Source of the DNA: Chitinophaga pollutisoli
GTDB taxonomy: Bacteria > Bacteroidota > Bacteroidia > Chitinophagales > Chitinophagaceae
Assembly (NCBI RefSeq): GCF_038396755.1
Contig: NZ_CP149822.1
Coordinates: forward strand, 3,596,001-3,660,000
Direction of reading: 5' to 3'
DNA length: 64,000 nucleotides
Both the position numbers and the translations under genes were made by a program. Position 1 is the stretch's first letter; each line of letters opens with the position of its first letter. Below, piece after piece: positions 52,733 to 62,872 of the stretch. Under the pieces are notes generated by a model. That model ran no database searches. It worked only from the letters and a program-made list of their open reading frames with translations, and was not told the origin of the DNA.

Positions 52733-55039
52733 ATGCGTATGCTTAAACACACCCTCGGCTACCCGCGCATGGGAGCCCGCCGCCAGCTGAAGAAAGCTTG
52801 CGAAGATTACTGGCAGCGCCGCATCGGCCGCCAGGAATTATTTGTGACCGCACAACGCCTGCAGGAAGAACAATGGCGCCTGCAGGAAGCCGCGGGGATG
52901 GACCTCATCCCCTGCAATGATTTCAGTTTCTACGACCACGTTCTCGACACTACGCTCCTCGTTGGCGCCATCCCCGACCGTTATGCCCCGGTGGTAACCG
53001 ACCTGCCGCAGAACACTGAAGCCGACCTCGCCTTTGCCATGGCCCGCGGTTACCAGGAACACGGCCTGGACCTCACCGCAATGGAAATGACCAAGTGGTT
53101 CGACACGAATTACCATTACATCGTGCCCGAATTCCGCGCCAACCAACAGTTCAGGTTATTTTCCAACAAAGTGTTCAATGCGTTCGATGCCGCCAGGCAT
53201 ATGCTCAATGCCACGCCCAAGCCGGTGTTGGTGGGCCCCGTGTCGTACCTGCTGCTGGGCAAGGAAAAAGACCCCGGGTTCCATCGGCTCGAACTGCTGC
53301 CCCGGCTGCTCCCCGTTTACATTGAAGCCCTGCAACGCCTGCACAACATGGGCGCAAAATGGGTGCAGCTCGATGAGCCCTTCCTCGCCACTGACCTCCC
53401 CGCCGGCGCCGCAGATGCCTACCGATACGCCTACACGGAAATCGCGAAGCATTGCAAAGGCCTCCGCACGATGGTAACCACTTACTTCGAAGGGCTGCGC
53501 GATAACATGTCCCTGGCCACATCGCTGGGCGTGTGTTGCCTGCATGTGGACCTCGTCCGCGATCCGGGCCAGCTTGGTGATTTGTTGCCGATGTTGCCGG
53601 AGAAGCTGTCGTTGTCGCTCGGCGTTGTTGACGGGCGCAACATCTGGAAGAATGATTACGGACGCTCGCTTGGGTTGATCCGCCAGGCGGTGGATACGTT
53701 GGGGGAAGACCGCGTGATGATCGCGCCGTCGTGCTCCCTGCTGCACACGCCCACCGATCTCGAACTGGAAACCGCGTTGGATGAGGAGCTGCGTTCCTGG
53801 ATGGCGTTCGCCAGACAGAAGCTGCAGGAAGTGGCGGAGCTTGAACAGGTATTCCACGGTGATACCGGCTTATGGGAGAAGAACAATGCCGCCATCGCCG
53901 CGAGGGCCGCATCTTCCCGCATTCACAAACCCTCCGTGAAAGCGCGCACCGCCGCCATCACCGAACGCGACGCGCAGCGGACTTCGGCATTCCCGCAGCG
54001 GCAATCCCTCCAGCAGCAGCGCTTCCGGTTACCCATGTATCCGACCACAACCATCGGATCATTCCCACAGACCACGGACATCCGATCGCTGCGCGCGGCT
54101 TTCAAAAAAGGCAATCTCACGGCGGAACAATATGACGCCGCGCTGGAATCAGCGACCCGGGAAGCGATCAGGCTGCAGGAAGATATCGGGCTGGATGTGC
54201 TGGTGCACGGCGAATTCGAGCGCAACGATATGGTGGAATATTTCGGAGAGAAGCTCGAAGGTTTCGCCTTCACGCAGCATGGATGGGTGCAGAGCTACGG
54301 CAGCCGCTGTGTAAAGCCGCCCGTGATCTACGGCGACGTAAGCCGGGAGCGGGATATGACCGTTCGATGGTCGGAGTTTGCGCAATCGTGCACCGCGTTG
54401 CCGATGAAGGGAATGCTCACCGGGCCGGTGACTATTTTGCAATGGTCGTTCGTCCGCGACGACCAGCCCCGTTCCGAAACCGCGGCGCAGATCGCGCTGG
54501 CGATCCGGGATGAAGTGGTAGCGCTTGAAGCGGCGGGGATCGGGATCATCCAGATCGACGAGCCCGCTATCCGGGAAGGTTTGCCGATCCGGTGTGCCGA
54601 CCGCGAAGCGTATCTCGGCTGGGCGGTGAGCGCGTTCCGCGTATCGGCGTCGGGCGTGAAGGATGAAACGCAGATCCACACGCATATGTGTTACAGTGAT
54701 TTCAATGATATCATCCGGCACATTGCCGCGATGGATGCGGATGTGATTACGATTGAAACGTCGCGGTCGCAGATGGAGTTGCTGGAAGCGTTTGCGGATT
54801 ATAGATATCCCAACGAGATAGGTCCCGGTGTGTACGACATCCATTCGCCGCGGGTGCCGGGTACGGCGGAGATGGAAGCGCTGTTGCTGAAAGCCGCCGA
54901 ATACCTGCCGGCGCGCAATATATGGGTGAATCCGGATTGCGGGTTGAAAACGCGGAAGTGGCCTGAAACGGAAGCCGCGCTCCGTAATATGGTCAGCGCC
55001 GCGAAAGCGGTGAGGGCCGGGGTGAAGGAAACGGTATAA
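52733..55039 (+). CDS. metE: B12-independent methionine synthase
   Basis: The 768-residue enzyme moves a methyl group from methyltetrahydrofolate-polyglutamate to homocysteine. It starts with the typical [20 protein letters not shown]. The C-terminal catalytic barrel has [24 protein letters not shown], the zinc ligands in [10 protein letters not shown] and [10 protein letters not shown] second in-frame ATG lies two codons in. Its riboswitch ties it to B12 supply; metH is not in the window. Confidence 0.97.
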   Translation: MRMLKHTLGYPRMGARRQLKKACEDYWQRRIGRQELFVTAQRLQEEQWRLQEAAGMDLIPCNDFSFYDHVLDTTLLVGAIPDRYAPVVTDLPQNTEADLAFAMARGYQEHGLDLTAMEMTKWFDTNYHYIVPEFRANQQFRLFSNKVFNAFDAARHMLNATPKPVLVGPVSYLLLGKEKDPGFHRLELLPRLLPVYIEALQRLHNMGAKWVQLDEPFLATDLPAGAADAYRYAYTEIAKHCKGLRTMVTTYFEGLRDNMSLATSLGVCCLHVDLVRDPGQLGDLLPMLPEKLSLSLGVVDGRNIWKNDYGRSLGLIRQAVDTLGEDRVMIAPSCSLLHTPTDLELETALDEELRSWMAFARQKLQEVAELEQVFHGDTGLWEKNNAAIAARAASSRIHKPSVKARTAAITERDAQRTSAFPQRQSLQQQRFRLPMYPTTTIGSFPQTTDIRSLRAAFKKGNLTAEQYDAALESATREAIRLQEDIGLDVLVHGEFERNDMVEYFGEKLEGFAFTQHGWVQSYGSRCVKPPVIYGDVSRERDMTVRWSEFAQSCTALPMKGMLTGPVTILQWSFVRDDQPRSETAAQIALAIRDEVVALEAAGIGIIQIDEPAIREGLPIRCADREAYLGWAVSAFRVSASGVKDETQIHTHMCYSDFNDIIRHIAAMDADVITIETSRSQMELLEAFADYRYPNEIGPGVYDIHSPRVPGTAEMEALLLKAAEYLPARNIWVNPDCGLKTRKWPETEAALRNMVSAAKAVRAGVKETV

Positions 55040-55048
55040 TATGAAATA

Positions 55049-55070
55049 GCCGCGCTGGAAACAGCGCGGC
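55049..55070 (+). terminator. First terminator of metE
   Basis: GCCGCGCTG / CAGCGCGGC with a GAAA loop, followed by CTCTTTT. Confidence 0.8.
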
Positions 55071-55147
55071 CTCTTTTCAGCTTCATTGATAAGACCGGAT
55101 TGCTCCAGCCATACCATCTCTTCATTAGAAGCTTCTTTCGTATGTTG

Positions 55148-55184
55148 AAGGCCGCACCGGTGCATCCGTTGGCGGCCTTTTTTT
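55148..55184 (+). terminator. Second terminator downstream of metE
   Basis: AAGGCCGC (55148-55155) pairs with GCGGCCTT (55172-55179), followed by more T residues on the + strand. Confidence 0.75.
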
Positions 55185-55187
55185 GGC

Positions 55188-55760
55188 TTATATTCCCCCT
55201 ACGCCCCGGTACTTATGGTAAGGCCGGTACCCCAGCCATTTGGCGATCCTGGCCATGAAGCGGAATAACCATTTCTGCAGGATTACGGGCATGCCTGCGA
55301 GGTAGCAGTGATCCGGGTAGCGGTGCAGGGTGGTGGCCAGTTGCAGGAAGCAGGCTTGCCCCTGGCGGTTGAGGGCGCCTTTTTGCGACAGCGACCATAA
55401 CGTTTCCAGAATGCATTCCCACTGCATGGCGGGCGCGATTTCATATGTGAAATGAAGGGATTCCGACCGGCTGCCATTCCGCCATGCATGCGGGGTGCCG
55501 GGAGGAACGATCACCTGTTCGCCGGCGTGGTACATCCGCGCGGTGCGGCCCGTTTCCATCCAGAGGCTGCCGGAATGGACCATGAACCTTTCTTCCTGCA
55601 GCGGATGCCGGTGCCGGAGGGAGCCGCAGGCGCTTTCCATTCCCGGGCCCGCCACCACCGCGATCTGCAGGTAGGCGCCGCCGGTGCTGGCGTGCGTCTG
55701 GAGGAAGGTAAACTGCTCCTGGTTGTAAGGGTTGAATATAACGGATCCCTGCCGTACCAT
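55188..55760 (-). CDS. Cupin-domain protein
   Basis: The 190 residues contain a cupin with two metal-binding stretches: [20 protein letters not shown] and [20 protein letters not shown]. The C-terminal ~80 residues are helical and basic. Small cupins include isomerases, dioxygenases and ligand-binding proteins, and the function cannot be read here. I use the ATG at 55760; a TTG at 55811 would add 17 residues. Confidence 0.78.
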   Translation of the reverse strand: MVRQGSVIFNPYNQEQFTFLQTHASTGGAYLQIAVVAGPGMESACGSLRHRHPLQEERFMVHSGSLWMETGRTARMYHAGEQVIVPPGTPHAWRNGSRSESLHFTYEIAPAMQWECILETLWSLSQKGALNRQGQACFLQLATTLHRYPDHCYLAGMPVILQKWLFRFMARIAKWLGYRPYHKYRGVGGI

Positions 55761-55859
55761 GTAGCTGCGGTTTTTGAGGTCTGAGTACGGCAGCAAAAGT
55801 AAGTGCGGCAAAAGGTTTGCCGCACTGGTAGTATTACTTAAATATCTGGGTAATGGTAC

Positions 55860-56567
55860 TTACGATTTGTCCATCGCGCGCCAGACGAGCGCTGCTGCGA
55901 TGCCGCCGACGATGGGCGCGACAATGAAGAGCCAGAGCTGAGACAAGGCCGCGCCGCCCGCAAAGATCGCGGGGCCGAGGCTGCGGGCGGGGTTCACGGA
56001 AGTTCCCGTAATGGGAATGCAGAAGAGGTGAATGCAGGTAAGGGTAAGACCGATCGCTACACCCGCAGTGGTGCCGTTGCCCCATTTGCCCGTTGCGCCG
56101 AAAATCACGAAGAGGAAGAGAAAGGTAAGAACGGCTTCAGCAATGAAGGCGGATGCGGTGTTGTAGCCCGCTCCATAACCTTCGCCCCATCCGTTGGATC
56201 CCAGGGCCCATTCGCCCGCCTGCCAGCCGGGAAGGCCTTTTTGGATGGTCCATAACACCCATGCGGCTACGATAGCGCCAACGCATTGGGCGATGATGTA
56301 CCCCAGTGCATCCGCCGCCTTGATCTTGCCGGCGGTCAGCATGGCCAGGGTAATGGCCGGGTTGATATGGCAGCCGGAGATCCCGCCGATCGCATAACAC
56401 ATCACCAGCACCGCCAGCCCGAACGCAAATGCGATCCCCAGCAGCCCGATCCCCGCAGGCCCGGATGCACTTACCCCCGATACCACGGCCGCGCCGCAGC
56501 CAAAGAATACCAAAGCAAATGTGCCGATCATCTCGGCAAAATACCTGGTGGAAGACTTGATTTCCAT
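55860..56567 (-). CDS. aqpZ: Aquaporin Z-type water channel
   Basis: The 235-residue protein has six membrane segments and two NPA motifs (HINPAITL and SVNPARSL). The selectivity filter fits a water channel: Phe in AFAFGLAVLV, His in CIHLFCIPITGTS, and the Arg after the second NPA. It lets water cross the inner membrane. It stands alone on the minus strand. Confidence 0.94.
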   Translation of the reverse strand: MEIKSSTRYFAEMIGTFALVFFGCGAAVVSGVSASGPAGIGLLGIAFAFGLAVLVMCYAIGGISGCHINPAITLAMLTAGKIKAADALGYIIAQCVGAIVAAWVLWTIQKGLPGWQAGEWALGSNGWGEGYGAGYNTASAFIAEAVLTFLFLFVIFGATGKWGNGTTAGVAIGLTLTCIHLFCIPITGTSVNPARSLGPAIFAGGAALSQLWLFIVAPIVGGIAAALVWRAMDKS

Positions 56568-56621
56568 GTGGGTTTGTTTTAGTTACCTATAAATACAAAC
56601 CAACCCCGGCGATTGTTGTTC

Positions 56622-57278
56622 TCAGAAACCCGTTTTGCTCCCGCCCGTAGCCTCGATCGCGAACCGCAACAAGCTGTTCTTCCCCGAAAGCGATAATTTC
56701 CGCGTAATGTTCATCCGGTGATTGCTCACCGTTTTTTCACTGATATGCAACTCCTCCGCGATCTCTTTGCTCGTCTTATAAGCCGCCACCAGGTGGATGA
56801 TGCGGAATTCGGATGGGGTGAGCGTCGCCAGCATGTCGCCCGCGCCGGTAGCCGTCTTGTGCTTCTGGCGCAATAGGTAAGTCGACATCTCCGGGCTGAT
56901 GTACGCATTGCCTTCCGTAACCGATTGTATCGCATGAATAATGTCCACCACGGCGTTCTCTTTCAATACATATCCCAGGATACCGATCTCCAGCGCTTTC
57001 ATGAATGCGTCTTTCACCTTGTGCATGGTGAGCAGGATGATAGGCATCTCGGGTTTCGTAAGCAGGATTTCTTCCGCCGCCTGCAAGCCGTTCAGCTGGG
57101 GCATGTCGATGTCGAGGATCACCACGTCCGGATGCTTGGAACGTACGCCTTCTACTGCTTCCCTGCCGTTGGCGGCCTGGTAAATGACGCGGTAATTGCC
57201 GCCGGATTCGATCACTTCGCGGAGGCCTTTGAGGAAAATCGGGTGGTCGTCTGCGATGAGGATATCAAGTGCGTTCAT
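56622..57278 (-). CDS. NarL/FixJ-family response regulator
   Basis: The 218 residues have a receiver domain (LIADDHPIFLKGL; Asp in VVILDIDMPQLNGLQ; Lys in YVLKENAV) and a C-terminal LuxR-type HTH (LTPSEFRIIHLVAAYKTSKE then IAEELHISEKTVSNHRMNIT). The ATG at 57278 lies inside the 3' end of the kinase gene, an overlap of 14 bp, so translation is coupled to it. The longer frame adds a low-complexity N terminus and is rejected. Confidence 0.94.
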   Translation of the reverse strand: MNALDILIADDHPIFLKGLREVIESGGNYRVIYQAANGREAVEGVRSKHPDVVILDIDMPQLNGLQAAEEILLTKPEMPIILLTMHKVKDAFMKALEIGILGYVLKENAVVDIIHAIQSVTEGNAYISPEMSTYLLRQKHKTATGAGDMLATLTPSEFRIIHLVAAYKTSKEIAEELHISEKTVSNHRMNITRKLSLSGKNSLLRFAIEATGGSKTGF

Positions 57279-59088
57279 GATAGGAAATGGGAATGTTGAC
57301 GGTAAGCGCCGCGCCTGCGCCTTCGTCAGGATGAATGATGAACTGGCCGCCCATGATCTGCACGCGCTCACGGATGCCCAGCAGGCCGAAGCCATGTTCG
57401 TTTTTGCCTGTAAACCCTACACCGTCGTCGGTGACGATGATCTTGATCAGCCACACCGCACGATGCACGCGCAGGTGGCATCGCGTGGCGCCGGCATGCT
57501 TCACCATATTGTTGAGCAGCTCCTGCACGATGCGGTAGACGTTCATTTCGTTTTCAGGCGAAAAGAGATGATCGATATTGTCGATGCCTGTTTCCATGAC
57601 GATGTTGGCGGCGTCGCCGGTTTCGTCGGCCAGGCTCTGGATGCTTTGTGTGAGGCCCATCATGTCCATCTGGTAAGGCCGGAGGGAGTAAGAAATATTC
57701 CGGATCTCCTGGATGGTATCCGCCACGTTGCCCGACAGGTCTTCGGACAACGATTGCGCATCGGTATCGCCGGTTTTATTGCGGAGCATCAGCAGGCGGT
57801 TTTTGATCAATACGAGTTGCTGGCCCACGCTGTCGTGCAGTTCGGAGGCGATGCGCTTGCGTTCGTGTTCCTGGATGCGGATCAGTTCTTTGGAGAACGC
57901 GCTGCTTTGCTCGAGCGCCTGGTGCTGGAGGGCTTCCTTCTCCCGTTTGTAGAAATTCACTTTGCTGGTGAGCGCCCAGGAAAGGATAATGGCTTCCAGC
58001 GCCGTTCCCAGCTGCGCGGAATGCCGCGTAAAGTAATTGTCTGGCAGCAGGTCGTTGTCGCGCAGGTTATATACCATGCCGAAACCAATGAGCAGGCTGA
58101 ACCCCACGAGAAAGTACACCGCCGGCCTGAAGCCTTTCATGTACACCGTTACGCCCGCCAGGAGCCAGTAAGCAAACGTCAAATACATCGCTGCTTCCAG
58201 CACGATATACATCACCGGCCAGGGAATGAACACAGCCGCCACCGGCACGGCGAGGATGAAGAGCACGACGGGCGTGCTCAGCCTGTAGATCCGGGGCGCA
58301 TGTTGCTTCACCCGGAGAAAGGCATTGGTAAAAAGCACCCCGAACAGCATGCCCCCCGGAAGCCCGGTCGTCATCTCGTTCAGCCAGCCCGCGCCGGGGA
58401 AGAAAACGAGAATGTAATTGTTGAGGATGAGCGTGGAGATGCCGGAAAACAGGATATATAAAACGTACAGCAGGTACGTAACGTCGCGCAGGGTGAGGAA
58501 GGCGAAAAGATTATAGACCATCAGCGCCACCAGTACGCCGTAGAAAATGCCGTTGATGAAATCGTCTTCGCGCTGCATGGCGAGGTGGTTTTCGATGGAA
58601 GATATTTCCATCCGCAGCTGCAGCACGGCGTTGCTGGTGACCCGGAGGTAATAGGTGGTCCGCTTCGCCGGAGGGGCATGCAGCGGCAGCAGGGGCATGT
58701 TGGACTGGATGATTTGCTTGTCGCCTGTTGCGCCCGCGTGGTAGCGCACGTTGCTGAACTGTCCCGGGATGGATTCGTGGTAGAGATCGATCTCCTGTAG
58801 CCCCGCCGATGCGATGGAAATATACAGGTTTTCATCCACTGGGTTTTCCACATCAAACTTCACCCACCATGCGGAATTAGTAGCGCCGGGGATGGCCACG
58901 GCGTCTTCCGAACGATGGAATTTATCCGCGCTGGCAGCCACTTCGGTGATGGTCAGTTGCCGGGAGGCATCTTCCAGCAGCAGCGGATGCGTAACCTTCC
59001 GCGAAGGCAGGCCCGGCAGCTGCGCCGCCGCATTAAAGGAATGGAAAACCAGCAATCCCGACAGGAATAAAATGAGGCTGCGCAACAT
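57265..59088 (-). CDS. 7TM-DISM sensor histidine kinase (NarL-type)
   Basis: The 607-residue protein has a signal peptide, an extracytoplasmic 7TMR-DISMED2 jelly-roll domain (NSAWWVKFDVENPVDENLYI), seven membrane segments (about 180-380), and a kinase of the HisKA_3 type with RKRIASELHDSVGQQLVLIK and an ATPase domain (RIVQELLNNMVKHAGATRCH, GFGLLGIRERV). The DISM module senses carbohydrates or other ligands in related proteins. It pairs with the overlapping NarL regulator. Confidence 0.93.
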   Translation of the reverse strand: MLRSLILFLSGLLVFHSFNAAAQLPGLPSRKVTHPLLLEDASRQLTITEVAASADKFHRSEDAVAIPGATNSAWWVKFDVENPVDENLYISIASAGLQEIDLYHESIPGQFSNVRYHAGATGDKQIIQSNMPLLPLHAPPAKRTTYYLRVTSNAVLQLRMEISSIENHLAMQREDDFINGIFYGVLVALMVYNLFAFLTLRDVTYLLYVLYILFSGISTLILNNYILVFFPGAGWLNEMTTGLPGGMLFGVLFTNAFLRVKQHAPRIYRLSTPVVLFILAVPVAAVFIPWPVMYIVLEAAMYLTFAYWLLAGVTVYMKGFRPAVYFLVGFSLLIGFGMVYNLRDNDLLPDNYFTRHSAQLGTALEAIILSWALTSKVNFYKREKEALQHQALEQSSAFSKELIRIQEHERKRIASELHDSVGQQLVLIKNRLLMLRNKTGDTDAQSLSEDLSGNVADTIQEIRNISYSLRPYQMDMMGLTQSIQSLADETGDAANIVMETGIDNIDHLFSPENEMNVYRIVQELLNNMVKHAGATRCHLRVHRAVWLIKIIVTDDGVGFTGKNEHGFGLLGIRERVQIMGGQFIIHPDEGAGAALTVNIPISYHERT

Positions 59089-59258
59089 ACTCAGGCAAAA
59101 TTACGATTGGTGTGTACAGGGGATATAGGCATTGTTACCCATAATGTGCAAAGGTAAGCGCTGCGGGAAGGAAATGGAAAATTTGTAAACTATTGTAAAT
59201 CAATAGTAATTAACATCTGGATAATTTCCGGAATGATTCTGGCTTTAGCGAACCAGCT

Positions 59259-60744
59259 ATGCAGGTAACATTACGGGCAGACTGGCGGGAGGTCTGGCGG
59301 CACGACCGCTGCCTGACGATATCCGCAATGAGCATTTTCATTTTACGGACCATATTCATCTGGCGCATGGGGCTCATGCCGCAGGACGCGTATTATTACT
59401 TCTACACCGAACATCCGGCTATTTCCTATTTCGATCATCCTCCGGCGATTGCCTGGGTGCTGAAAGCATTCACGGCGGTATTGGGGAAAGAAGTGTGGGT
59501 TATCAAGCTGGCGGATACGCTGGTGACGCTGGGCACGCTTCTGGTGTTCCGGCAGCTGGCGTTGTTTTTCCTGCCGCGCCGCCGGGCCATGCAAGGGCTG
59601 TTGCTGCTGGGGTCTACGCTGATGGTCACCATTTTATCCCTGGTATCCACGCCAGACGTGCCGTTGCTGTTATGCTGGGCCCTGGCGCTGTTGTGCCTCT
59701 GTAAGGTCTTGTTCCTCGGGCGCCGTTGGTATTGGTTGCTGGCGGGGGGGATGATGGGACTGGCGTTCGACAGCAAATATACAGCCGTGTTCCTGCCATT
59801 GGGCACGGCGCTCTTTCTGCTGGGGTCTGCGAGAAGCCGGCGCGTGCTGCTTACCATTTGGCCCTGGGCGGGCCTGGCCTGCATGGTGCTGGCGGCGTTG
59901 CCGGTGGTGGTATGGAATGTGCAGCACGACTTCGCCTCGTTCCGTTTCCAGTCCGCCGCCCGCGTCAGTGGTGTGGCGCTGCGGCTAACGGACGCGCTCG
60001 GGGTATTGGGCCACCAGGCGGCGTTGCTGGGGCCGGTGCTGCTGGTAATGCTCTTCCGCGCCATATGGAAGTATGTAGGGAAATACCGGGGGCGCCTGTG
60101 GCTGGCGGACGAACGCACCTGGTTCCTGCTGAGTTTCTTCCTGCCGGTGTTTTGCGTATTCCTGGCCATGTCCCCGTTTTATTGGGTGAAGCTGAACTGG
60201 ATGATGCCGGCGTACATCACCGGCGTGATCTGGGTGATGCGGTATTTCCCGAGAAAATGGAGGGCCTGGCAACAGGGGATCGCGATGGTCATCCATGCGG
60301 CTATGACGATCGAGTTAATATGGTACCCGGTGCCGGTGAAGTCCGACGATGTATGGGTAGGCTGGGGGGATGGCGCACGAAGTGCGTAAGATTCAGCATG
60401 AGTTCCCGGGGCACTTCATCTTCTCGGCCGACGATTACAAAACGAGCGCCATCCTCAATTTCTACCTTGACCAAATGGTATACGGACAAAACATCATCGG
60501 CAAACCCGCGCTGCAGTTCGATTACATCGGCACCAACATCCAAAGCCTTTCGGGCCGCAATGCGCTTTTCATCAATTCCATCCCCGATCTCTATACCGAC
60601 CAGGACGAGCGCCGCTTCGCGGATACCCTGCGCCAATACTTCCGGGAAGTAAAGCAGGTTTATACGATTGATGTGAGCAAAGGGCGGAAACTCGTGCGGC
60701 GCTGGCTGGTGTACCAATGCGAAGGGTACCGCCCGCCGGAGTAA
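59259..60744 (+). pseudogene. GT39-type membrane glycosyltransferase split by a frameshift
   Basis: The first 376 codons (to a stop at 60389) encode a polytopic ArnT/PMT-like protein with QDAYYYFYTEHPAISYFDHP, the early catalytic loop of GT39. The soluble C-terminal part (HEFPGHFIFSADDYKTSAIL ... VYQCEGYRPPE) continues in another frame from 60370 to 60744. The frames meet at a run of six G (60364-60369); with five G the protein reads on as VGWGMAHEVRK. Intact it would be about 495 residues and use a polyprenyl-linked sugar donor. It may be a pseudogene, phase variation or a sequence error. Confidence 0.82.
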
Positions 60745-60964
60745 GGGCCGCGCTGACCAATATGAAAATGCCTGCGAAAACGCTTAGCCGGCAACTGCCG
60801 GCCTTCGAAAATGCGTCCGCATTACCGGATATCCCCCTGCCGGAACACCCAGCTGTCCGGTTACGCAAACGAAGCGGTGTTGGTATTGCAAACTATTTTG
60901 TGTGAATGATAGAATAAGGGATGGCAGAGGATTTCGACGGGCTTTCGGGAGGTTTGCAGTGTAG
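60745..60964. other. Gene-free spacer before the 11-bp repeats
   Basis: No gene, hairpin or promoter that I can support. Confidence 0.5.
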
Positions 60965-61040
60965 ATATCTTACCCATGTCTTACCCATATCTTACCCATA
61001 TCCCACCCATATCTTACCCTCATAAGGAGGTAGGATATGG
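60965..61040. repeat. Five 11-bp direct repeats and an inverted copy
   Basis: ATATCTTACCC occurs five times in succession from 60965 to 61019 with single-base variation (ATGTCTTACCC, ATATCCCACCC). The inverted form GGTAGGATATGG follows at about 61029-61040 and can pair with the last direct copy CCATATCTTACC. A further TGGTAAGATA lies near 61061. The 11-bp period is about one helical turn, so the same face of DNA is presented each time. The next gene starts 80 bp downstream. Confidence 0.85.
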
Positions 61041-61122
61041 ATACGATGCGGGTATTTTATTGGTAAGATAAACATCGATAAACCTTTTCTTTACTGTGGC
61101 GTTGTAGGGTGAAAACCCCGTT

Positions 61123-61902
61123 ATGGCAAGACTGAAGCCCCAGTTGGACATGGAGGGCAACCTCGGCCAACTTTCGATTTACCGGCAATATGGATCGGAT
61201 AAAGTGTATGTCAGAAGAAAAGGCGGCCCCACGAAGGAGCAGATCAGCAACCATCCGAATTTTGAGCGTACGCGTTGGAACAATGCGGAGTTCAAAGCCT
61301 GTACGATGATGACCCAGAGCATCCGCCAGGCCTTGTTCCCGTTGCGGCATCTCGGTGACCCGCTGTTCACCGGCGCATTGAACAAGCTCGCAAAAGCCAT
61401 CCAGAAAACGGATGCGGCCGATCTCGGCCAGCGGTGTATATACCTGTCGCGCAACCGGCATTTGTTGCAGGGTTTTCCGCTAAACCTGTTGCATCCGTTC
61501 GACGGGATCGTCCGAATTCCGGTGGCGGTGCATCCGGATCGTGCCGGCGGCGGCGCCATCGTTTCTATTCCGGAGCTCGTTCCGGGTATTCATCTGCACC
61601 TGCTGCGGGATGCGCCCTATTACCGATTTTGCGTTACGCTGGGTGCGGCAGGGGATATTACATTCGCGGACGGCGGGCACCAGCGCATGGGGCAATTGCC
61701 GATTGCATCGCATGTCGCCAACTGGCAGCACAGGCAGTCGCCCGCTGCCGCCACTACGGTACAGCTGCGATTGCCACAGGAATTTCCCGATGCAGTGACC
61801 CTGGTGCTGGGCATCGGCATCGAGCAGGGCGCACCGGATAACACCGGCAACATTATCGCAGTGAAGAGATCCGGCAGCGCGAAGGTGTTGGGGGTGTTTT
61901 GA
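61123..61902 (+). CDS. Conserved-looking protein of unknown function
   Basis: The 259-residue protein starts MARLKPQLDMEGNLGQLSIY then VYVRRKGGPTKEQISNHPNF and ERTRWNNAEF. I recall Bacteroidota proteins of the DUF6266 type with a similar N terminus (GxxGxLxFY...KGG...Rx(R)ENxxEF), but cannot confirm membership. The rest looks like beta-rich domains with no signal peptide. Function unknown. It follows the 11-bp repeats, which may control it. Confidence 0.7.
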   Translation: MARLKPQLDMEGNLGQLSIYRQYGSDKVYVRRKGGPTKEQISNHPNFERTRWNNAEFKACTMMTQSIRQALFPLRHLGDPLFTGALNKLAKAIQKTDAADLGQRCIYLSRNRHLLQGFPLNLLHPFDGIVRIPVAVHPDRAGGGAIVSIPELVPGIHLHLLRDAPYYRFCVTLGAAGDITFADGGHQRMGQLPIASHVANWQHRQSPAAATTVQLRLPQEFPDAVTLVLGIGIEQGAPDNTGNIIAVKRSGSAKVLGVF

Positions 61903-61971
61903 TGGCCATGATGCGGCAGCGGACAGTTTGTTATCTTTATACCGTTATTTCATCGCAAATACGGAACCGAC

Positions 61972-62346
61972 ATGAAGAAGCAAGCCGTCCACAACAGCAC
62001 GAACATCTGCAAAACCAGGATACTGGCGATCAAGGATTCGATGGAGATTTTATCGGGGAAATGGAAATTTCATATTCTGGGTACCCTCATGCAAGGCGGC
62101 AAGCTGCGGTTTATGGACCTCCTCCGGGAGGTCGATGGCATCGCACCCAAGATGTTGTCGAAGGAGCTGCAGGACCTGGAAGTGAACCAGCTCGTGATAC
62201 GCACCGTCTGCAACACCAAACCGTTAACGGTGGAATATGAAATCACGGAATTCGGGAGGACGTTGTCTCCCATCATCGATGAAATCGCCAAATGGGGGAT
62301 TTCTTACCGCAGCGCCCTTCTGCGAAAAAGTACACCCGCAGAATAG
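61972..62346 (+). CDS. HxlR-family transcriptional regulator
   Basis: The 124 residues form a single winged helix: MEILSGKWKFHILGTLMQGG, LRFMDLLREVDGIAPKMLSK and VEYEITEFGRTLSPIID. A Cys (residue 13) lies at the position of the redox-sensing Cys of many HxlR proteins. A TATCTTTA box sits upstream at 61932. The convergent DsbA-like remnant downstream may once have been related in function. Confidence 0.92.
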   Translation: MKKQAVHNSTNICKTRILAIKDSMEILSGKWKFHILGTLMQGGKLRFMDLLREVDGIAPKMLSKELQDLEVNQLVIRTVCNTKPLTVEYEITEFGRTLSPIIDEIAKWGISYRSALLRKSTPAE

Positions 62347-62366
62347 GTGTTCCGCGGGTGTGGTGG

Positions 62367-62714
62367 TTACTTACGGGTCCAGATGGCACCGTTTTTCGTT
62401 GGGGTGACCGTTACCAGTCCTTCTTTCACAAGCATTCCCAATACTTCTTCCGCAGCGTCGAAGCTGAGCCCGCCCAGCTCAGCGAACTCGCGTAAAGTAA
62501 GGGAGGCATATATCGCGAAAAGGCTTTTGCCGTCTTGCGCATAATTTGATTTCTCCACGCCTGCAAATACTTTCCGGATGCCGGCCTCGAAGCTTTCATA
62601 CGGTTTGAAACCGTAGATCAGTTCCGTTTCCCCCGCGGCATTACTGACGAAGAACGTAGGGAAACCCCGCACGCCCAGCTTCCGCGCCAGCAGCAGGTCT
62701 TCATCGAACAGGGC
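62367..62714 (-). pseudogene. 5'-truncated DsbA-family oxidoreductase remnant
   Basis: The open frame encodes ALFDEDLLLARKLGVRGFPT and then a C-terminal helical domain (LTLREFAELGGLSFDAAEEV, KNGAIWTRK). GVRGFPTF is the cis-Pro loop found late in DsbA-like thioredoxin folds. The N-terminal half with the CxxC site is absent: a TAA at 62715-62717 precedes this frame, and the 150 bp upstream contain no continuation that I can read. A GTG at 62672 could start a 101-residue fragment. Confidence 0.7.
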
Positions 62715-62872
62715 TTACGGCCGGGGCGCCGTTTCTTTACCATGGCTTTCCCATGGGTAAGTAGTTACCTGGAGGGAAGTGGGGAGGTGTTATGGCGTGA
62801 ATAACAGCGATTTGTGAAGTCCTGCGGAGCGAATGCCCTGCCGGCCTATCTTTACCGAAACAAGCCGACGTT

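Noticed and set aside
60717..60905. 62-codon + frame after the GT39 gene
   Set aside because: It overlaps the end of the GT39 frame and has no ribosome site or protein-like pattern.
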